DNA from: Paenibacillus apiarius
Lineage (GTDB): Bacteria > Bacillota > Bacilli > Paenibacillales > Paenibacillaceae
Length of the DNA: 64,000 nucleotides
Direction of reading: 5' to 3'
Assembly (NCBI RefSeq): GCF_017052585.1
Contig: NZ_JAFFHZ010000002.1
Span: 186,001-250,000 of the forward strand
Of this stretch, positions 1 through 8,907 are shown one piece after another. The position numbers and the translations under genes were made by a program. Position 1 is the first letter of the stretch; each line of letters opens with the position of its first letter. The notes beneath the pieces were generated by a model. That model did not search any database, was not told the DNA's origin, and saw only the letters and a list, made by a program, of their open reading frames with translations.

Positions 1-797
1 GTTGAATAAATGCCGCCCGTTCCGATGACATTTACGGTGTCTCTTGGAAGCTGCCCTTCATAAGTTGGATAATAGAGTCCCGCCATCCTGGCTGGATCTA
101 TCTGCTCCAGCGGCGTCTTCGTATTTGTCATGCCTAAGGGCGCCGTAAAATACTTGTGTATAAATGATGTGAAGTCCATGCCGCTTACTCTCTCAACCAG
201 AATCTCAGCTAACGTAAAGCCGTCGTTGCAATACACCGAGAACGCGCCCGGATCCGCCTTTAGGCTTTGAACAGCCAGTTGTTCCAATAATGCATCATGC
301 GCATGGGTATCGTTATCGTCGAACAACATGGCACTTCCAAGTGTTGCTCCGCCAAGACCGGAGGAATGGTTCAACAACATGCGCGGAGTAATTCGTTTGT
401 AACGATCGTCTTTCATTTTAAAGTCGGATATATAACCTGCTACCGGCGCATCCAAATTCACCTTTCCTTCATCCACCAGCTTCATCACTGCAGCCGCGGC
501 AAACATCTTGCTCGTAGATCCTACCCCATACATCGTATCGGCAGTCAATCCCGTGTTCCCCTCTTTATCGTTCGTGCCGGAATGGCCTGATACGACGATA
601 TTGCCGTTATCAATGAGCGCGTACTGCACGCTCGTGATACCGTAAGTCTCCGTTAAAAGCGCGGCCTTCTCAGCGGCTATTTTCCGAGTTTCATCATAGC
701 CAGGTTCATTGTTGTTGCTTGCCGCCAGCGCCATCATCGGAGCGAGCATGGATAGCACCAGCGCCACTGCCAGCGTCCAAGCCAGTCTTTTTCTCAT
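1..797 (-). CDS. Secreted serine hydrolase, beta-lactamase (class C/PBP4*) family, 3' end outside window
   Basis: The minus-strand frame opens with ATG at 797 behind a GGGAGGC ribosome binding site and runs off the window edge, so about 265 residues are visible. The N-terminus is a signal peptide ([20 protein letters not shown], then an ALA cleavage region). The catalytic S-x-x-K is seen as STSK in GVGSTSKMF and the Y-x-N as YCN in FSVYCNDG, the two hallmarks of the beta-lactamase/D-alanyl-D-alanine carboxypeptidase serine hydrolases. The third motif (H/K-x-G) would lie beyond the edge. The family comprises extracellular esterases, peptidases and beta-lactamase relatives; the substrate cannot be told from sequence. 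Confidence 0.85.
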   Translation of the reverse strand, partial: MRKRLAWTLAVALVLSMLAPMMALAASNNNEPGYDETRKIAAEKAALLTETYGITSVQYALIDNGNIVVSGHSGTNDKEGNTGLTADTMYGVGSTSKMFAAAAVMKLVDEGKVNLDAPVAGYISDFKMKDDRYKRITPRMLLNHSSGLGGATLGSAMLFDDNDTHAHDALLEQLAVQSLKADPGAFSVYCNDGFTLAEILVERVSGMDFTSFIHKYFTAPLGMTNTKTPLEQIDPARMAGLYYPTYEGQLPRDTVNVIGTGGIYS

Positions 798-954
798 TTT
801 GTTGCCTCCCAGTATTCATTGTGTTAATCATCTATATTACGAATGACGTGCGCCAATCGTTCAATTACTGGTTAATAACAAAAAAGCGTGCAATCTCTGC
901 ATCTATTGATACAAAGGTTGCACGCTGAAAGCCGAGCATACTAGCGGCTCAATG

Positions 955-1797
955 TCATTGAACTTCCAACATATTTCTATTCTCATACACCAAGATGTTG
1001 CACACCTCTCTGAATCCGGCACGCCGATATAGGTTTGCGCCTGCCTCTGACGCTTGAAGCACACATAGCCCGTCATAGCTGTTCTTGATCTCTGATAAAA
1101 TAGAGTTGAACATGGCGGAGCCCAGCCCTTTTTTCCGCTGCTCTGGCAGCGTCGCTATATCATAAATTCCAACGCTGCTGTTAGAATACATTGAAGATCC
1201 TATGCATGCTGCCTTTTCATTCATGAACCCGATAAATAATTTCAGATCTGAATGATTGTATAACGTTGATTCTGAAAGGCTATCGTAGTACTTTCTCACA
1301 TTAACGCCTTCCATACTATTCCCGAATAAAGAAGACAAGGCGGCCCCAAATTGTCTTACTTCCATAGGTGAACTGACTCGTCTGACCGAAAAGCCATCCG
1401 GCATTTCCGCGGCGGGGTGCAAGTCCGATGTATATGCATACATGCCGATATTGACTTCGGAGAGAAACAAGCCATGCTTCACGATTGCTTGCCGGGTGCT
1501 ATCTCTTATATTGTCCCAGCACCATAACGACATTGGGAAATTCTTATCCGTAAAATAGTCCACCGTTTCATGAAGCAGACGCTGATCATCTGCGCTATCT
1601 GTGAACAAGACACCGATATTGAACGTATCTGCCGGCATGCCGCAATCTACATATAGGAATTCATCCGTTTCTTTGATGAACATTCCTGTGCTTTTACTTG
1701 CAACATACGAAACCTTGTGTACAAAGTTTTGTTGAATCATTGCAGCCATTTTTTGATCGTTCATGTGAACCTCATCATTGGCATTCTTATATTTCAT
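955..1797 (-). CDS. GNAT-family N-acetyltransferase
   Basis: Protein of 280 residues. I place the start at ATG 1797 because AAGGAGTG lies 7 bases upstream; a GTG at 1806 would overlap that site. The C-terminal third has the acetyl-CoA binding motif A of GNAT enzymes (IATLPEQRKKGLGSAM, the Q/R-x-x-G-x-G/A loop) followed by YRRAGF, typical of motif B. The N-terminal half is less conserved and could be a second, degenerate GNAT fold, as in other 280-residue Firmicute members. The acyl acceptor is unknown. The gene stands alone between a serine hydrolase and decayed germination genes. Confidence 0.85.
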   Translation of the reverse strand: MKYKNANDEVHMNDQKMAAMIQQNFVHKVSYVASKSTGMFIKETDEFLYVDCGMPADTFNIGVLFTDSADDQRLLHETVDYFTDKNFPMSLWCWDNIRDSTRQAIVKHGLFLSEVNIGMYAYTSDLHPAAEMPDGFSVRRVSSPMEVRQFGAALSSLFGNSMEGVNVRKYYDSLSESTLYNHSDLKLFIGFMNEKAACIGSSMYSNSSVGIYDIATLPEQRKKGLGSAMFNSILSEIKNSYDGLCVLQASEAGANLYRRAGFREVCNILVYENRNMLEVQ

Positions 1798-2034
1798 TCC
1801 AATCACTCCTTAAAAATGTTGATTTAAGGAATGCAAGTCTGCGTTCTAAACAAGGTAGACAGTCAGAATGAATGTCGGCGATCATTTATTTATCTCCATG
1901 CAACCATCGCCATTTGTTTATCGTGCAGACATTGCATGGAGTTCCGTGAAGATAATAGCCGAAGGAAAAAACATGTACTCGCCTCCCCCTATCATAATTA
2001 CTCAATTGTACCATAAATGTAATCGGGCATGATT

Positions 2035-2240
2035 TCTTCTCTCCAATATGATCAGCCGGCAGCGGCATGCCTTCCTTATTCAATCGTGCCTGTGCGTACC
2101 AGATTGACCTGAACGCGGGACTCAATCTTTGCCTCGGGAAACAAGGTATGCCATTTTTCCCGGCTCAGATTGGAATGTCTCACGGAACTGCGGTACACTT
2201 GCGGTTCCACCCGAATAAGTGTGCCGCTCCCCGCATGACA
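2035..2240 (-). pseudogene. gerC-type germinant receptor lipoprotein, C-terminal remnant
   Basis: About 30 residues ending in WHTLFPEAKIESRVQVNLVR then TGTIE resemble the extreme C-terminus of Ger(x)C lipoproteins, whose last strand reads like V-x-V-N-x-x-R-x-G. A frameshift at the end puts the following NKEGMPLPADHI in another frame. The piece is fused directly to the end of a gerB remnant, so nearly all of gerC has been deleted. It is supported mainly by position next to gerB and gerA remnants in the normal A-B-C order. Upstream to 1798 I see no other gene. Confidence 0.45.
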
Positions 2241-3067
2241 ATCCAAGCCGTTAGCATGATTCCCGGCAAATACGACGAACATCCAGACTGGGATTGCGAT
2301 GAATTCCAGACGTTCCAAGAACGGGTATTTGATAATTTTCAATAAATTGATGGAGCCCCATATCGTCTTCAGCATTTGACGTTCACTGAAGTACACGACT
2401 GACACCAACATAATAATGAGATAGATTACATTGGTGAACAAGATGTCTTTGCTTGCGTGTAGCGCATCACTTTGTCCTTATCGCTTACATGCCGGTACAG
2501 AAAATAGATGACTTCAAATCCGGTAATTGTAAATCCCATTCTTGCCGAGGCCGAGGCCAACTGTCGCACAGACGTATCGAATAGAGGCAGTATCCGGCTC
2601 CATTCCATATACTGCAGCGGATAATAAGATGGAAGTCATCAAAATCATAAGAAAGCTGATTAAACAAATTTGCAAGGGGACCCGAATTCCGCCAAGACTG
2701 CATAGACCGTGAGAATCAGCAAAAGCAGCGCTAACAGCCATGTAGGAAAGTCGGGAAAAATCCACGACTGCACCGCTTCGATATAGGTCCCGATTATCGT
2801 CGTCATGATAGTGATGAAATACAGCTTGACACATAGGCTCAGTCCTCCCCCAATCCACCTGCCGAACAGGGATTGATGAATCCCGTATAGATCAGCGGAT
2901 TCATGCTTCTCCAGCGTCTTCACCATGAACCATACCGTCACATGCGTGAACAGCCCGGCGAGGATGACGGCGATCCACGAGTCGTGGTCGGCCTGCAGGT
3001 AGATATAACGTTGAAACCCGAATATTCCAACTCCAATCTGAGCGTTGCATATGACGAACATCAACAT
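2240..3067 (-). pseudogene. Spore germination protein GerB (GerAB/ArcD/ProY transporter family), broken by frameshifts
   Basis: Four overlapping reading frames together spell one membrane protein. The first (3067 to about 2680) gives the N-terminal helices with NAQIGVGIFGFQRYIYLQA, the conserved first segment of GerB permeases, and WLLALLLLILTVYAVLAEFG. The frame then shifts to LQICLISFLMILMTSILLSA, again to TGFEVIYFLYRHVSDKDKV, and lastly to NVIYLIIMLVSVVYFSERQM and PFLERLEFIAIPVWMFVVFA, the family's late helices. At least three frame changes in about 830 bases make it non-functional. GerB proteins are inner-membrane subunits of nutrient germinant receptors in spores. Confidence 0.7.
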
Positions 3068-3094
3068 AAACGCGCTGAACAGGTTCGCGGCTTT

Positions 3095-3500
3095 TCATTT
3101 ATCCCGGCAATCGCTGATTGTAAAAGGTTTGGCACTCTCACTGCTGAGGCGGCCCGTCGTGTTTGAGATTTTCGATTCCGGCATTAACACATCGTGAGCC
3201 GTGGCGTCTTTTATGCGGAATGGAGGAATCGGATAAAAGTACGGCCTGCCGAGACTCGTCTGCCGAATCAAGTGCAGCGTCACCAACAACGTAATGAACA
3301 CGATGCCGATATTGCCCCATATGCCTGCAAAAATAATCATCGGATAACGAACAAGCCGCAAACTGCTGCTCATCAAATAGTTCGGCGTCGTAAAGGAACC
3401 GAGCGCCGCCAACGCGACGAGCATAATGAGAATGTTGCTGGTGAAGCCAGCTTGTACGGCGGCTTGGCCGATAACGATACCGCCGACGATGCCCATTGTC
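3095..3500 (-). pseudogene. Spore germination protein GerA, C-terminal fragment
   Basis: Reading from residue MGIVGGIVIGQAAVQAGFTS, this is the conserved last third of GerA-family receptor subunits: the IVGG-x-VIG-x-AAVQAG segment, then SFTTPNYLMSSSLRLVRYPM, a WGNIG membrane segment and RQTSLGRPYFYP. Normal GerA proteins have about 480-530 residues; only about 135 are left. The open frame continues upstream to 3715 with a hydrophobic stretch, but that part does not look like GerA. It is the first gene of a decayed A-B-C receptor operon. Confidence 0.7.
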
Positions 3501-3887
3501 TGCCTCCTTTGAGCTTCGTTATTGTCGCGTTGTGCGCTTCTATTTCTTGGTGGTCGCGTTGCATAACTAAACAAATTATCCCCTTTCCTTTTATGTAGAT
3601 AGAAATCTCCTCTCCACGCAATTACGAATGATAGGATCACCGATAGGAGGAATACCCAACCAGATCGATATACTTTTCGTTCATTTATTGTTCTTTTCTG
3701 TAATGAGCTGATCAAACCCGCTCCCCCCTTTTTTCAATTATAAAATTTATTGGAAAGATCGAGAAATAACCTCGGAAATAAAATAGGACAAGTAGTATTA
3801 AGAGCCACTACTGGTGAAACGCTCATATGACGGATCCTTGGAGAAGCTAAAGTGTAATGCCCTTCCCATTATTGATGGATCTAGGGA

Positions 3888-4855
3888 ATCGAGTCGGAGG
3901 GGGCGGCTAGCCCCCGTCCGCTCACACCACCGTACATGCGGGTCCGCATATGGCGGTTCCAAAAGGTTAACAAAGCTCTAAATAACGAAAAAGCAGACTT
4001 TTCAGCCCTTTCGCTTCCCAGTAGGAAGTCGGGAGGGCATTATTTAAGTTTCGGGACATTTCCCATGGGCCACGGCGGGAAGTGGCCATCATGAAAGCCG
4101 CCCAATCGGGTTCTCCCAGTCCCCGGAGTTCGCGGATTCGGGTACGTACCCATTTCCACTGTTTCCATAGGCACATGCGCAGCCTCCGACGTATCCATTG
4201 GTCGAATCCTCACAATACCCCTTCGCCGATGCCAGTCGGAAATAACCAATCCAGCCCATGAGGTATCGGTTCAGCCGGGTAATGCGCTCTTCCATCGACA
4301 TCGGGCGGGTTCGGTTCGTCAGCTCCCTTATCTTCTCCCTGAATCGGGGTTTTGGGAGCCAGTCGAATGGTCGCCTGTCGGTTCGACAGGAAGCTAAAGG
4401 CAAGGAATTTACGGTTCCATGGACGGTCCACCGCACTCTTTTCCCGGTTTACCTTCAGTTTCAGCTTTCCCTCCACATAGCGAGTGACCGATTTCATGAC
4501 GCGTTCGCCTGCGCGCTTGCTGGCAACGAAGATGTTGCTGTCGTCCGCATAGCGGACGAACCGTAATCCTCGTCTTGTCAGTTCCTTGTCCAAATCGTCC
4601 AGTAGGATGTTTGCCAAAAGCGGACTTAACTGCCCGCCTTGCGGCGTTCCCTCTTCGGTTTTCTGACAGACCCCGTGTTCCATCACTCCGGCGTTCAGAT
4701 AGGCTCGAGTCAGTCAGAACTCTTGTCCCGCACTTTCGACCCACTCTGGTCATAAGTATCATCGTGGTTCGGGCGGTCAAAGAACTTCTCCAAGTCCATA
4801 TCGACGACCCATCTTAGGCCGTTTTGGATATAGTGCTGCGCTTGCCTTACCGCAA
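3888..4855 (-). mobile_element. Group II intron remnant, 5' part missing
   Basis: The 3' end on the minus strand carries a domain V-like hairpin (positions about 3921-3960, GGAACCGCC...GGCGG pairs with intervening ATGCGGACCCGCAT) followed by a domain VI-like stem of GGGGGCTAG/CGCCCCC and ends near GACTCGAT at 3888. Upstream lies the intron-encoded reverse transcriptase. An intact element of this kind is about 1.8-2 kb; this copy stops at about 4855, where htpG sequence begins, so the 5' ribozyme domains and the start of the reverse transcriptase are gone. Confidence 0.75.
3967..4850 (-). pseudogene. Group II intron reverse transcriptase/maturase, truncated and frameshifted
   Basis: Fragments in three frames reconstruct one protein. 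The 4850-4735 part gives VVDMDLEKFFDRPNHDD, the first catalytic aspartates of the palm. After a stop, 4686-4400 gives EEGTPQGGQLSPLLANILLD and FVRYADDSN with the YADD catalytic motif. The next frame gives GWIGYFRLASAKG (group II maturase-specific domain X), and 4176-3967 gives RMCLWKQWKW-like and PNSYWEAKGLKSL-like C-terminal sequence. The N-terminal finger domain is missing and there are at least three frame breaks, so it cannot make active enzyme. Confidence 0.8.
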
Positions 4856-5167
4856 GTCATGGTTGACGTTGATTTCCAGCACCTTGTCCGCCTGAACGTT
4901 CGGCACCGCCTTCAAAATTTTCTCCATCTCGATGGACAATTCGCCTTCGCTGGAGAGGCAGACCGGATGGGACTTCAGCCGCTTCGATACCTTCACGTTT
5001 TTCACTTTGTCCTTCAAAATCTCTTTTATCGCATCGAACAGCTCTTGATTGTCCTTATCTTCGGCCGCGGAATCCTTCTCGCTGTCGTCCGCGTCGATCC
5101 CCAGATCGCCGTTGGAGACCGATTTGAACTTCTTCTCCTTTATAGTTGGCTGAATCATTCCCCCCAT
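4850..5167 (-). pseudogene. htpG: HtpG (Hsp90) C-terminal domain fragment
   Basis: About 105 residues match the C-terminal dimerisation region of bacterial Hsp90: [55 protein letters not shown] and [10 protein letters not shown] full HtpG has about 625 residues; the ATPase and middle domains are absent and the C-terminal tail is replaced by group II intron sequence at about 4850. The ATG at 5167 opens an incidental frame. It is a relic brought in or left by rearrangement, with no sign of the rest of the gene nearby. Confidence 0.65.
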
Positions 5168-5304
5168 AAAATATTCTCTAATGAAAAAAAGTTGACCTAA
5201 TTTAGAACCGCAATCTGACGATAGAAAAATTTCGAAATTCAGGTCAATATGTTAATGTGATGGTTATACATTAAATAGTAATCATTTCTAAGCGAGGTGG
5301 GAAA

Positions 5305-6801
5305 ATGTCAGAAAATACCCTAAAAATGATTGCCATTGTGATATATATGGCAACTATGCTAGGTATAGGGTGGTATGCTTTCCGCAAAACAACAAACTTG
5401 ACGGACTATATGTTAGGGGGACGTTCCTTAGGGCCTGCTGTAACCGCTTTAAGTGCTGGCGCTTCCGATATGAGCGGATGGCTGTTAATGGGGCTTCCGG
5501 GAGGGATTTACCTGACGGGACTGTCAAATACCTGGATTGCCATTGGCTTATCGGTTGGCGCCTATCTTAACTGGCTGTTTGTTGCCCCACGTTTGCGCAC
5601 ATACACGGAAGTTTCCGGGAATTCCATTACCATTCCGTCGTTTTTGGAAAATCGATTTAAGGATAGCACCAAACTTCTGCGGATCGTTTCCTCCATTGTT
5701 ATCCTTATTTTCTTTACATTCTATGTTTCCTCAGGTATGGTGGCAGGAGCCGTCTTTTTTGAAAACTCCTTCTCCCTTCCTTACATAGCGGGGCTGCTCC
5801 TCGTTTCCGGAGTGGTTGTTGCCTATACATTGTTTGGGGGCTTTCTTGCTGTCAGTTGGACGGACTTTGTCCAAGGGCTTATCATGCTGCTTGCCCTTAT
5901 CCTTGTACCGTTGTTAGCGATGAGCGAGACGGGTGGGTTTGCTAACACAGTTGATACAATCAGATCCATAGATCCGTCCCTACTGGATTTATTTACCAGA
6001 ACTACTGCGCTCGGCATCATCTCCGCAGTTGCCTGGGGACTTGGCTATGTTGGACAACCACATATTATCGTCCGCTTTATGGCCATCCGCTCTGTACAGG
6101 AGACCAAAACTGCGCGACGTATTGGTATGGGCTGGATGGTTGCCTCATTACTTGGCGCTTCATTAACAGCATTGGTTGGTCTTGCTTTTTTTACACAAAC
6201 AAATTATACATTGTCTAATCCAGAAGCTGTCTTCATTCAACTTGGACAAATTTTATTCCATCCGTTTATTGCCGGACTTGTCCTTGCTGCTGTATTGGCT
6301 GCAATAATGAGCACGGTTTCTTCTCAGCTCATTGTAACCTCTAGTGCATTAACAGAAGATTTATATAAGCTGCTTCTGCGTAAAAATGCCTCTGATAAAG
6401 AACTTATGTTCTTTGGGAGAATGGCTGTTCTAACGATTTCAGTCATCGCCTGCCTGCTCGCGTTGGGCGGTGAAAATAAAACCATTTTAAGTCTCGTCGC
6501 TTATGCCTGGGCCGGTTTTGGCGCTTCCTTTGGCCCCGTTATCGTGTTAAGCCTGTACTGGAGAAAAATGACCAATTGGGGTGCCATTGTCGGAATGTTA
6601 GCAGGTGCAGCAACAGTAATTATTTGGAAAAATATTGATCTGCAAATTACTAAAGATATATACGAAATCATTCCCGGATTTATCGTCAACCTTATCGTCA
6701 GTATTGTCATAAGCCTGTTTACCTATCAACGGGACGAAGCTATCGAAAAAGAGTTTGATACCAGCTTGAAACTGTTACATACAAATGTAGAAGAAGCATG
6801 A
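5305..6801 (+). CDS. putP: Sodium/proline symporter PutP
   Basis: Intact 498-residue member of the sodium:solute symporter family, the usual PutP length. It begins MSENTLKMIAIVIYMATMLG behind GAGGTGGG. Family landmarks include DYMLGGRSLGPAVTALSAGA near residue 35, SDMSGWLLMGLPG (sodium-site region, residues about 55-65), and GYVGQPHIIVRFMAIRS near residue 250, a proline-transporter signature. About 13 hydrophobic segments are visible. It takes up proline with Na+ across the cell membrane, for nutrition or osmoprotection. It lies alone between intron relics on both sides, yet its frame is clean, so the flanking decay has not touched it. Confidence 0.93.
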   Translation: MSENTLKMIAIVIYMATMLGIGWYAFRKTTNLTDYMLGGRSLGPAVTALSAGASDMSGWLLMGLPGGIYLTGLSNTWIAIGLSVGAYLNWLFVAPRLRTYTEVSGNSITIPSFLENRFKDSTKLLRIVSSIVILIFFTFYVSSGMVAGAVFFENSFSLPYIAGLLLVSGVVVAYTLFGGFLAVSWTDFVQGLIMLLALILVPLLAMSETGGFANTVDTIRSIDPSLLDLFTRTTALGIISAVAWGLGYVGQPHIIVRFMAIRSVQETKTARRIGMGWMVASLLGASLTALVGLAFFTQTNYTLSNPEAVFIQLGQILFHPFIAGLVLAAVLAAIMSTVSSQLIVTSSALTEDLYKLLLRKNASDKELMFFGRMAVLTISVIACLLALGGENKTILSLVAYAWAGFGASFGPVIVLSLYWRKMTNWGAIVGMLAGAATVIIWKNIDLQITKDIYEIIPGFIVNLIVSIVISLFTYQRDEAIEKEFDTSLKLLHTNVEEA

Positions 6802-6810
6802 TCAATTGCG

Positions 6811-6843
6811 GGTAGGGGGGATTCCCCGGAGATTCCCCCCACC
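6811..6843. terminator. GC-rich hairpin after putP
   Basis: GGTAGGGGGGA pairs with TCCCCCCACC around a short loop, ten base pairs with one bulged A, ten bases after the putP stop codon. There is no T run after it on the plus strand, so it may be a factor-dependent stop or an RNA-stabilising hairpin rather than a classical intrinsic terminator. It could also belong to the adjoining intron relic. Confidence 0.4.
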
Positions 6844-6899
6844 TCTGTATAAACATCACCGTATGTGAAAACGATCCTCAGATGGAGCAAGCCAGTCCA

Positions 6900-7022
6900 C
6901 GTTCGGGACGTTCCACCCTAAAGTTGACGCCCGTGCTGGGTTAGAGTAAAGGGCAGATAATTTTCTGTCCCTCCTCATCAAACCGTACGTGAGGTTTTCT
7001 CTCATACGGCTTTCCGATGTTC
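6900..7022 (-). mobile_element. Second group II intron 3'-end relic
   Basis: On the minus strand, CGGAAAGCCGTATGAG...CTCACGTACGGTTTG (about 6980-7015) forms the hairpin typical of group II intron domain V, followed by a pyrimidine-rich GGAGGGACAG...CTGCCC tail as in domain VI. No reverse transcriptase is left. The sequence differs from the domain V of the relic at 3.9 kb, so this is a different intron. The element ends somewhere between 6845 and 6960; the exact boundary cannot be read. Confidence 0.5.
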
Positions 7023-7043
7023 GTTTATTGAGAAGTTTGCGAT

Positions 7044-7211
7044 CTATGCCTTTTTCAACATGATCAACTTAACCACCAGATATACGATAACAGTTACGAC
7101 GAGCACAGTAAGCAGCATATTCATTTTTTCCAGCTCTCTCGTTAACTGACGCAACTGTATCTCTACACCCCACAACGATTGCCCGGTTCGATCTGGTGCC
7201 AGACTCAATAT
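7044..7211 (-). pseudogene. Short membrane-anchored protein fragment cut by the IS element
   Basis: An open minus-strand frame of about 55 codons ends at a TAG at 7044. It reads VEIQLRQLTRELEKMNM followed by a single strong transmembrane helix LLTVLVVTVIVYLVVKLIML and KKA. It runs without a convincing start into the left end of the IS3-family element at 7212, so the N-terminus was probably removed by that insertion. I do not recognise the family; a coiled-coil region plus one helix is all that can be said. Confidence 0.35.
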
Positions 7212-7268
7212 TGGACACGGAGAACCGAGAATGCGAAAATAAAATCATTCTTAATTGAGGTGTCCGAC

Positions 7269-7556
7269 ATGACGAAAAAGTACGACAAAGAATTCAAGTT
7301 GCAAACCGTTCGACTCATTCAAGAAGAAGGAAAGTCGGTGGCGCAGGTAGCTCGATAAATGGGCGTGCATGAAAATACGATTTACCGATGGGTCGCCGAG
7401 TTTAAACAAGACGGCAATCAAGCGTTTCCCGGTAGCGGGCAACTGAAGCCAGAAGAAAAGGCCATGCGTGATCTTCAGAAGCGGATTCGTGATTTGGAAG
7501 AGGAGAACGAAATCTTAAAAAAGGCGATGCACTACTTTGCAAAAGACCGGCGCTGA
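7269..7556 (+). pseudogene. IS3-family transposase OrfA, interrupted by a stop codon
   Basis: From ATG 7269 the frame reads MTKKYDKEFKLQTVRLIQEE and KSVAQVAR, then hits TAA at 7357, then continues MGVHENTIYRWVAEFKQDG and a leucine-zipper-like EEENEILKKAMHYFAKDRR. This is the standard helix-turn-helix plus coiled coil of IS3 OrfA. The stop falls in the middle of the helix-turn-helix, where the family normally has an L-G-V/M sequence, so a single base change created it. Translation could restart at the ATG after the stop but would lack half of the DNA-binding domain. Confidence 0.85.
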
Positions 7557-7603
7557 TCTATCAATTTATTCATGATCACCGCTTCAAGCTCCGTGTCGCG
7601 AAG

Positions 7604-8422
7604 ATGTGCACCGTATTTGGAATCTCCCGAAGCGGTTATTATGATTGGACTCGGCGAAAAGAAAGCAAGCGTAGCAAACGCCATGAGTGGCTGAAAAAGA
7701 AAATTCGCCGCATTTTTCTTGACAACAGGCGTCTTTACGGAAGCAGGAAAGTCTGGGAAACCCTAAAGAAGCAAGGGATAGAGGTAACCGAGAAAACTGT
7801 TGCTCGTATCATGAAGGAACTGGGCCTTAAATCCCGTACGGTCAAGAAATATAAAGCGACAACGAATTCCAAACATAACTTGCCGGTCGCCGCAAATGTG
7901 CTGAACCAACAGTTTCAAGCGAGTGCGCCTAACCAGATCTGGATGACAGACATCACTTACATCCCAACCGATGAGGGGTGGCTTTATTTAGCCAGCGTCA
8001 TGGACTTATACAGCCGTAAAATCGTAGGATTTCATATGGATGAACGAATGACCAAGTCACTTGTGATCAAGGCGCTAGATCAAGCCTACCGAGTTCAAAA
8101 GCCACGCCGCGAAGTCCTCCATCACTCTGATCGCGGAAACCAGTATGCTTCTCAGGAGTACCAGGAGCGGCTTAAAACGTATAAGATGAAAGGCAGCATG
8201 AGCCGCCGTAAAGGGAATTGCTATGATAACGCTTGTATCGAGTCGTTCCACAGTGTACTGAAGAAAGAACTCGTATATTTAGAGAAGTTCAAGACCCGCA
8301 AAGATGCTAAGGCTCGGATTTTTGAGTACATTGCTTGCTTCTACAATGGGAAACGAATCCATTCCTCAATTGGGTAATCTACACCCAATCAATACGAACG
8401 TATGTACCGTTCAGCTGCGTAA
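7604..8422 (+). pseudogene. IS3-family transposase OrfB (DDE), with premature stop
   Basis: The rve catalytic core is complete: WMTDITYIPT (first Asp), HHSDRGNQY (second Asp) and ENACIESFHSVLKKE-like sequence NACIESFHSVLKKE (Glu with the K/R seven residues later). The frame is entered from OrfA by a programmed -1 shift in this family. A TAA at 8375-8377 falls in the highly conserved G-Y-x-T-P-x-x-Y-E tail: HSSIG-stop-STPNQYERMYRSAA, where Y is expected. The original stop is at 8422. With the OrfA nonsense codon this makes the copy inactive unless complemented. Confidence 0.85.
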
Positions 8423-8444
8423 ATCTCTCGATTCTTTGTGTCCA

Positions 8445-8869
8445 ATCTATTGACAGTAGTCCAGTTTATTAGAGAGGCTCTCATCTCCCTTATTCCTGAA
8501 AAGGGATTTGATTCCTTAACGGTTCAGGATATTACAGATCGTGCCGATATCAATAGATCCACTTTTTATTTTCACTATCGCGATAAGCAGGACTTACTGC
8601 AGCAAAGCATCGATGAAATGCTCGCAGAGGCTGTCAATTCCATACAAACACCGGATGCGTCGCCTCTCCTTTCTCATCTCGGCTATAGCCCCGCCCCCAC
8701 CTTTGTCCGGATGTTTGAACATATCGGCAACAACCGTGAATTCTATCAAGTCATGCTGAAAGGGGTGCCGGGATTCGGATGGCGTGTCCTTGAAGTCATT
8801 AAAATGTCGTGCTATGAGGGAATTTCTGCATTACAGCCGGATACGCAGCAATATCGAGTATCGAACTAA
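8445..8869 (+). pseudogene. TetR/AcrR-family regulator, truncated at both ends
   Basis: The helix-turn-helix is recognisable: FIREALISLIPEKGFDSLTV, then QDITDRADINRSTFYFHYRD and KQDLL. The first helix upstream of this is lost into the IS element, whose right repeat abuts at 8444; the only start available is a GTG inside the repeat at 8438. The ligand-binding part reads FEHIGNNREFYQVMLKG, resembling the TetR_C_7 group, but stops after about 143 residues where 185-200 are usual, with two consecutive stop codons. Probably non-functional. Confidence 0.65.
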
Positions 8870-8873
8870 TAGT

Positions 8874-8896
8874 AAAAGGCCGCCCCAAGGGCGGCC
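8874..8896 (-). terminator. Intrinsic terminator after the secreted-protein operon
   Basis: GGCCGCCC, loop, GGGCGGCC forms an 8 bp GC stem, followed on the minus strand by TTTT (8877-8874). It sits 12 bases past the stop codon of the 8908-9354 gene. Confidence 0.8.
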
Positions 8897-8907
8897 CGAG
8901 ACTTGAT

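Larger units (their letters stand above)
7212..8444 (+). mobile_element. IS3-family insertion sequence, inactive
   Basis: Terminal inverted repeats are visible: TTGGACACGGAGAACCGAG at the left and the reverse complement of CTCGATTCTTTGTGTCCAA at the right, 14 of 19 positions matching. The length, 1.23 kb, and the orfA/orfB organisation with a DDE transposase are those of IS3-family elements, IS150-like subgroup. No matching target duplication is seen at the two ends, and both reading frames carry nonsense codons, so this is an old copy. Its insertion truncates a TetR gene to the right and a small membrane-protein frame to the left. Confidence 0.85.

Noticed and set aside
3506-3715. Upstream extension of the gerA frame as a gerA N-terminus
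   Set aside because: It has one hydrophobic stretch but none of the GerA N-terminal motifs; probably an incidental open frame at a deletion junction.
6900-7022. Riboswitch or rRNA-like structure after putP
   Set aside because: The hairpin and tail fit group II intron domain V and VI better, and there is no downstream gene in the right direction.
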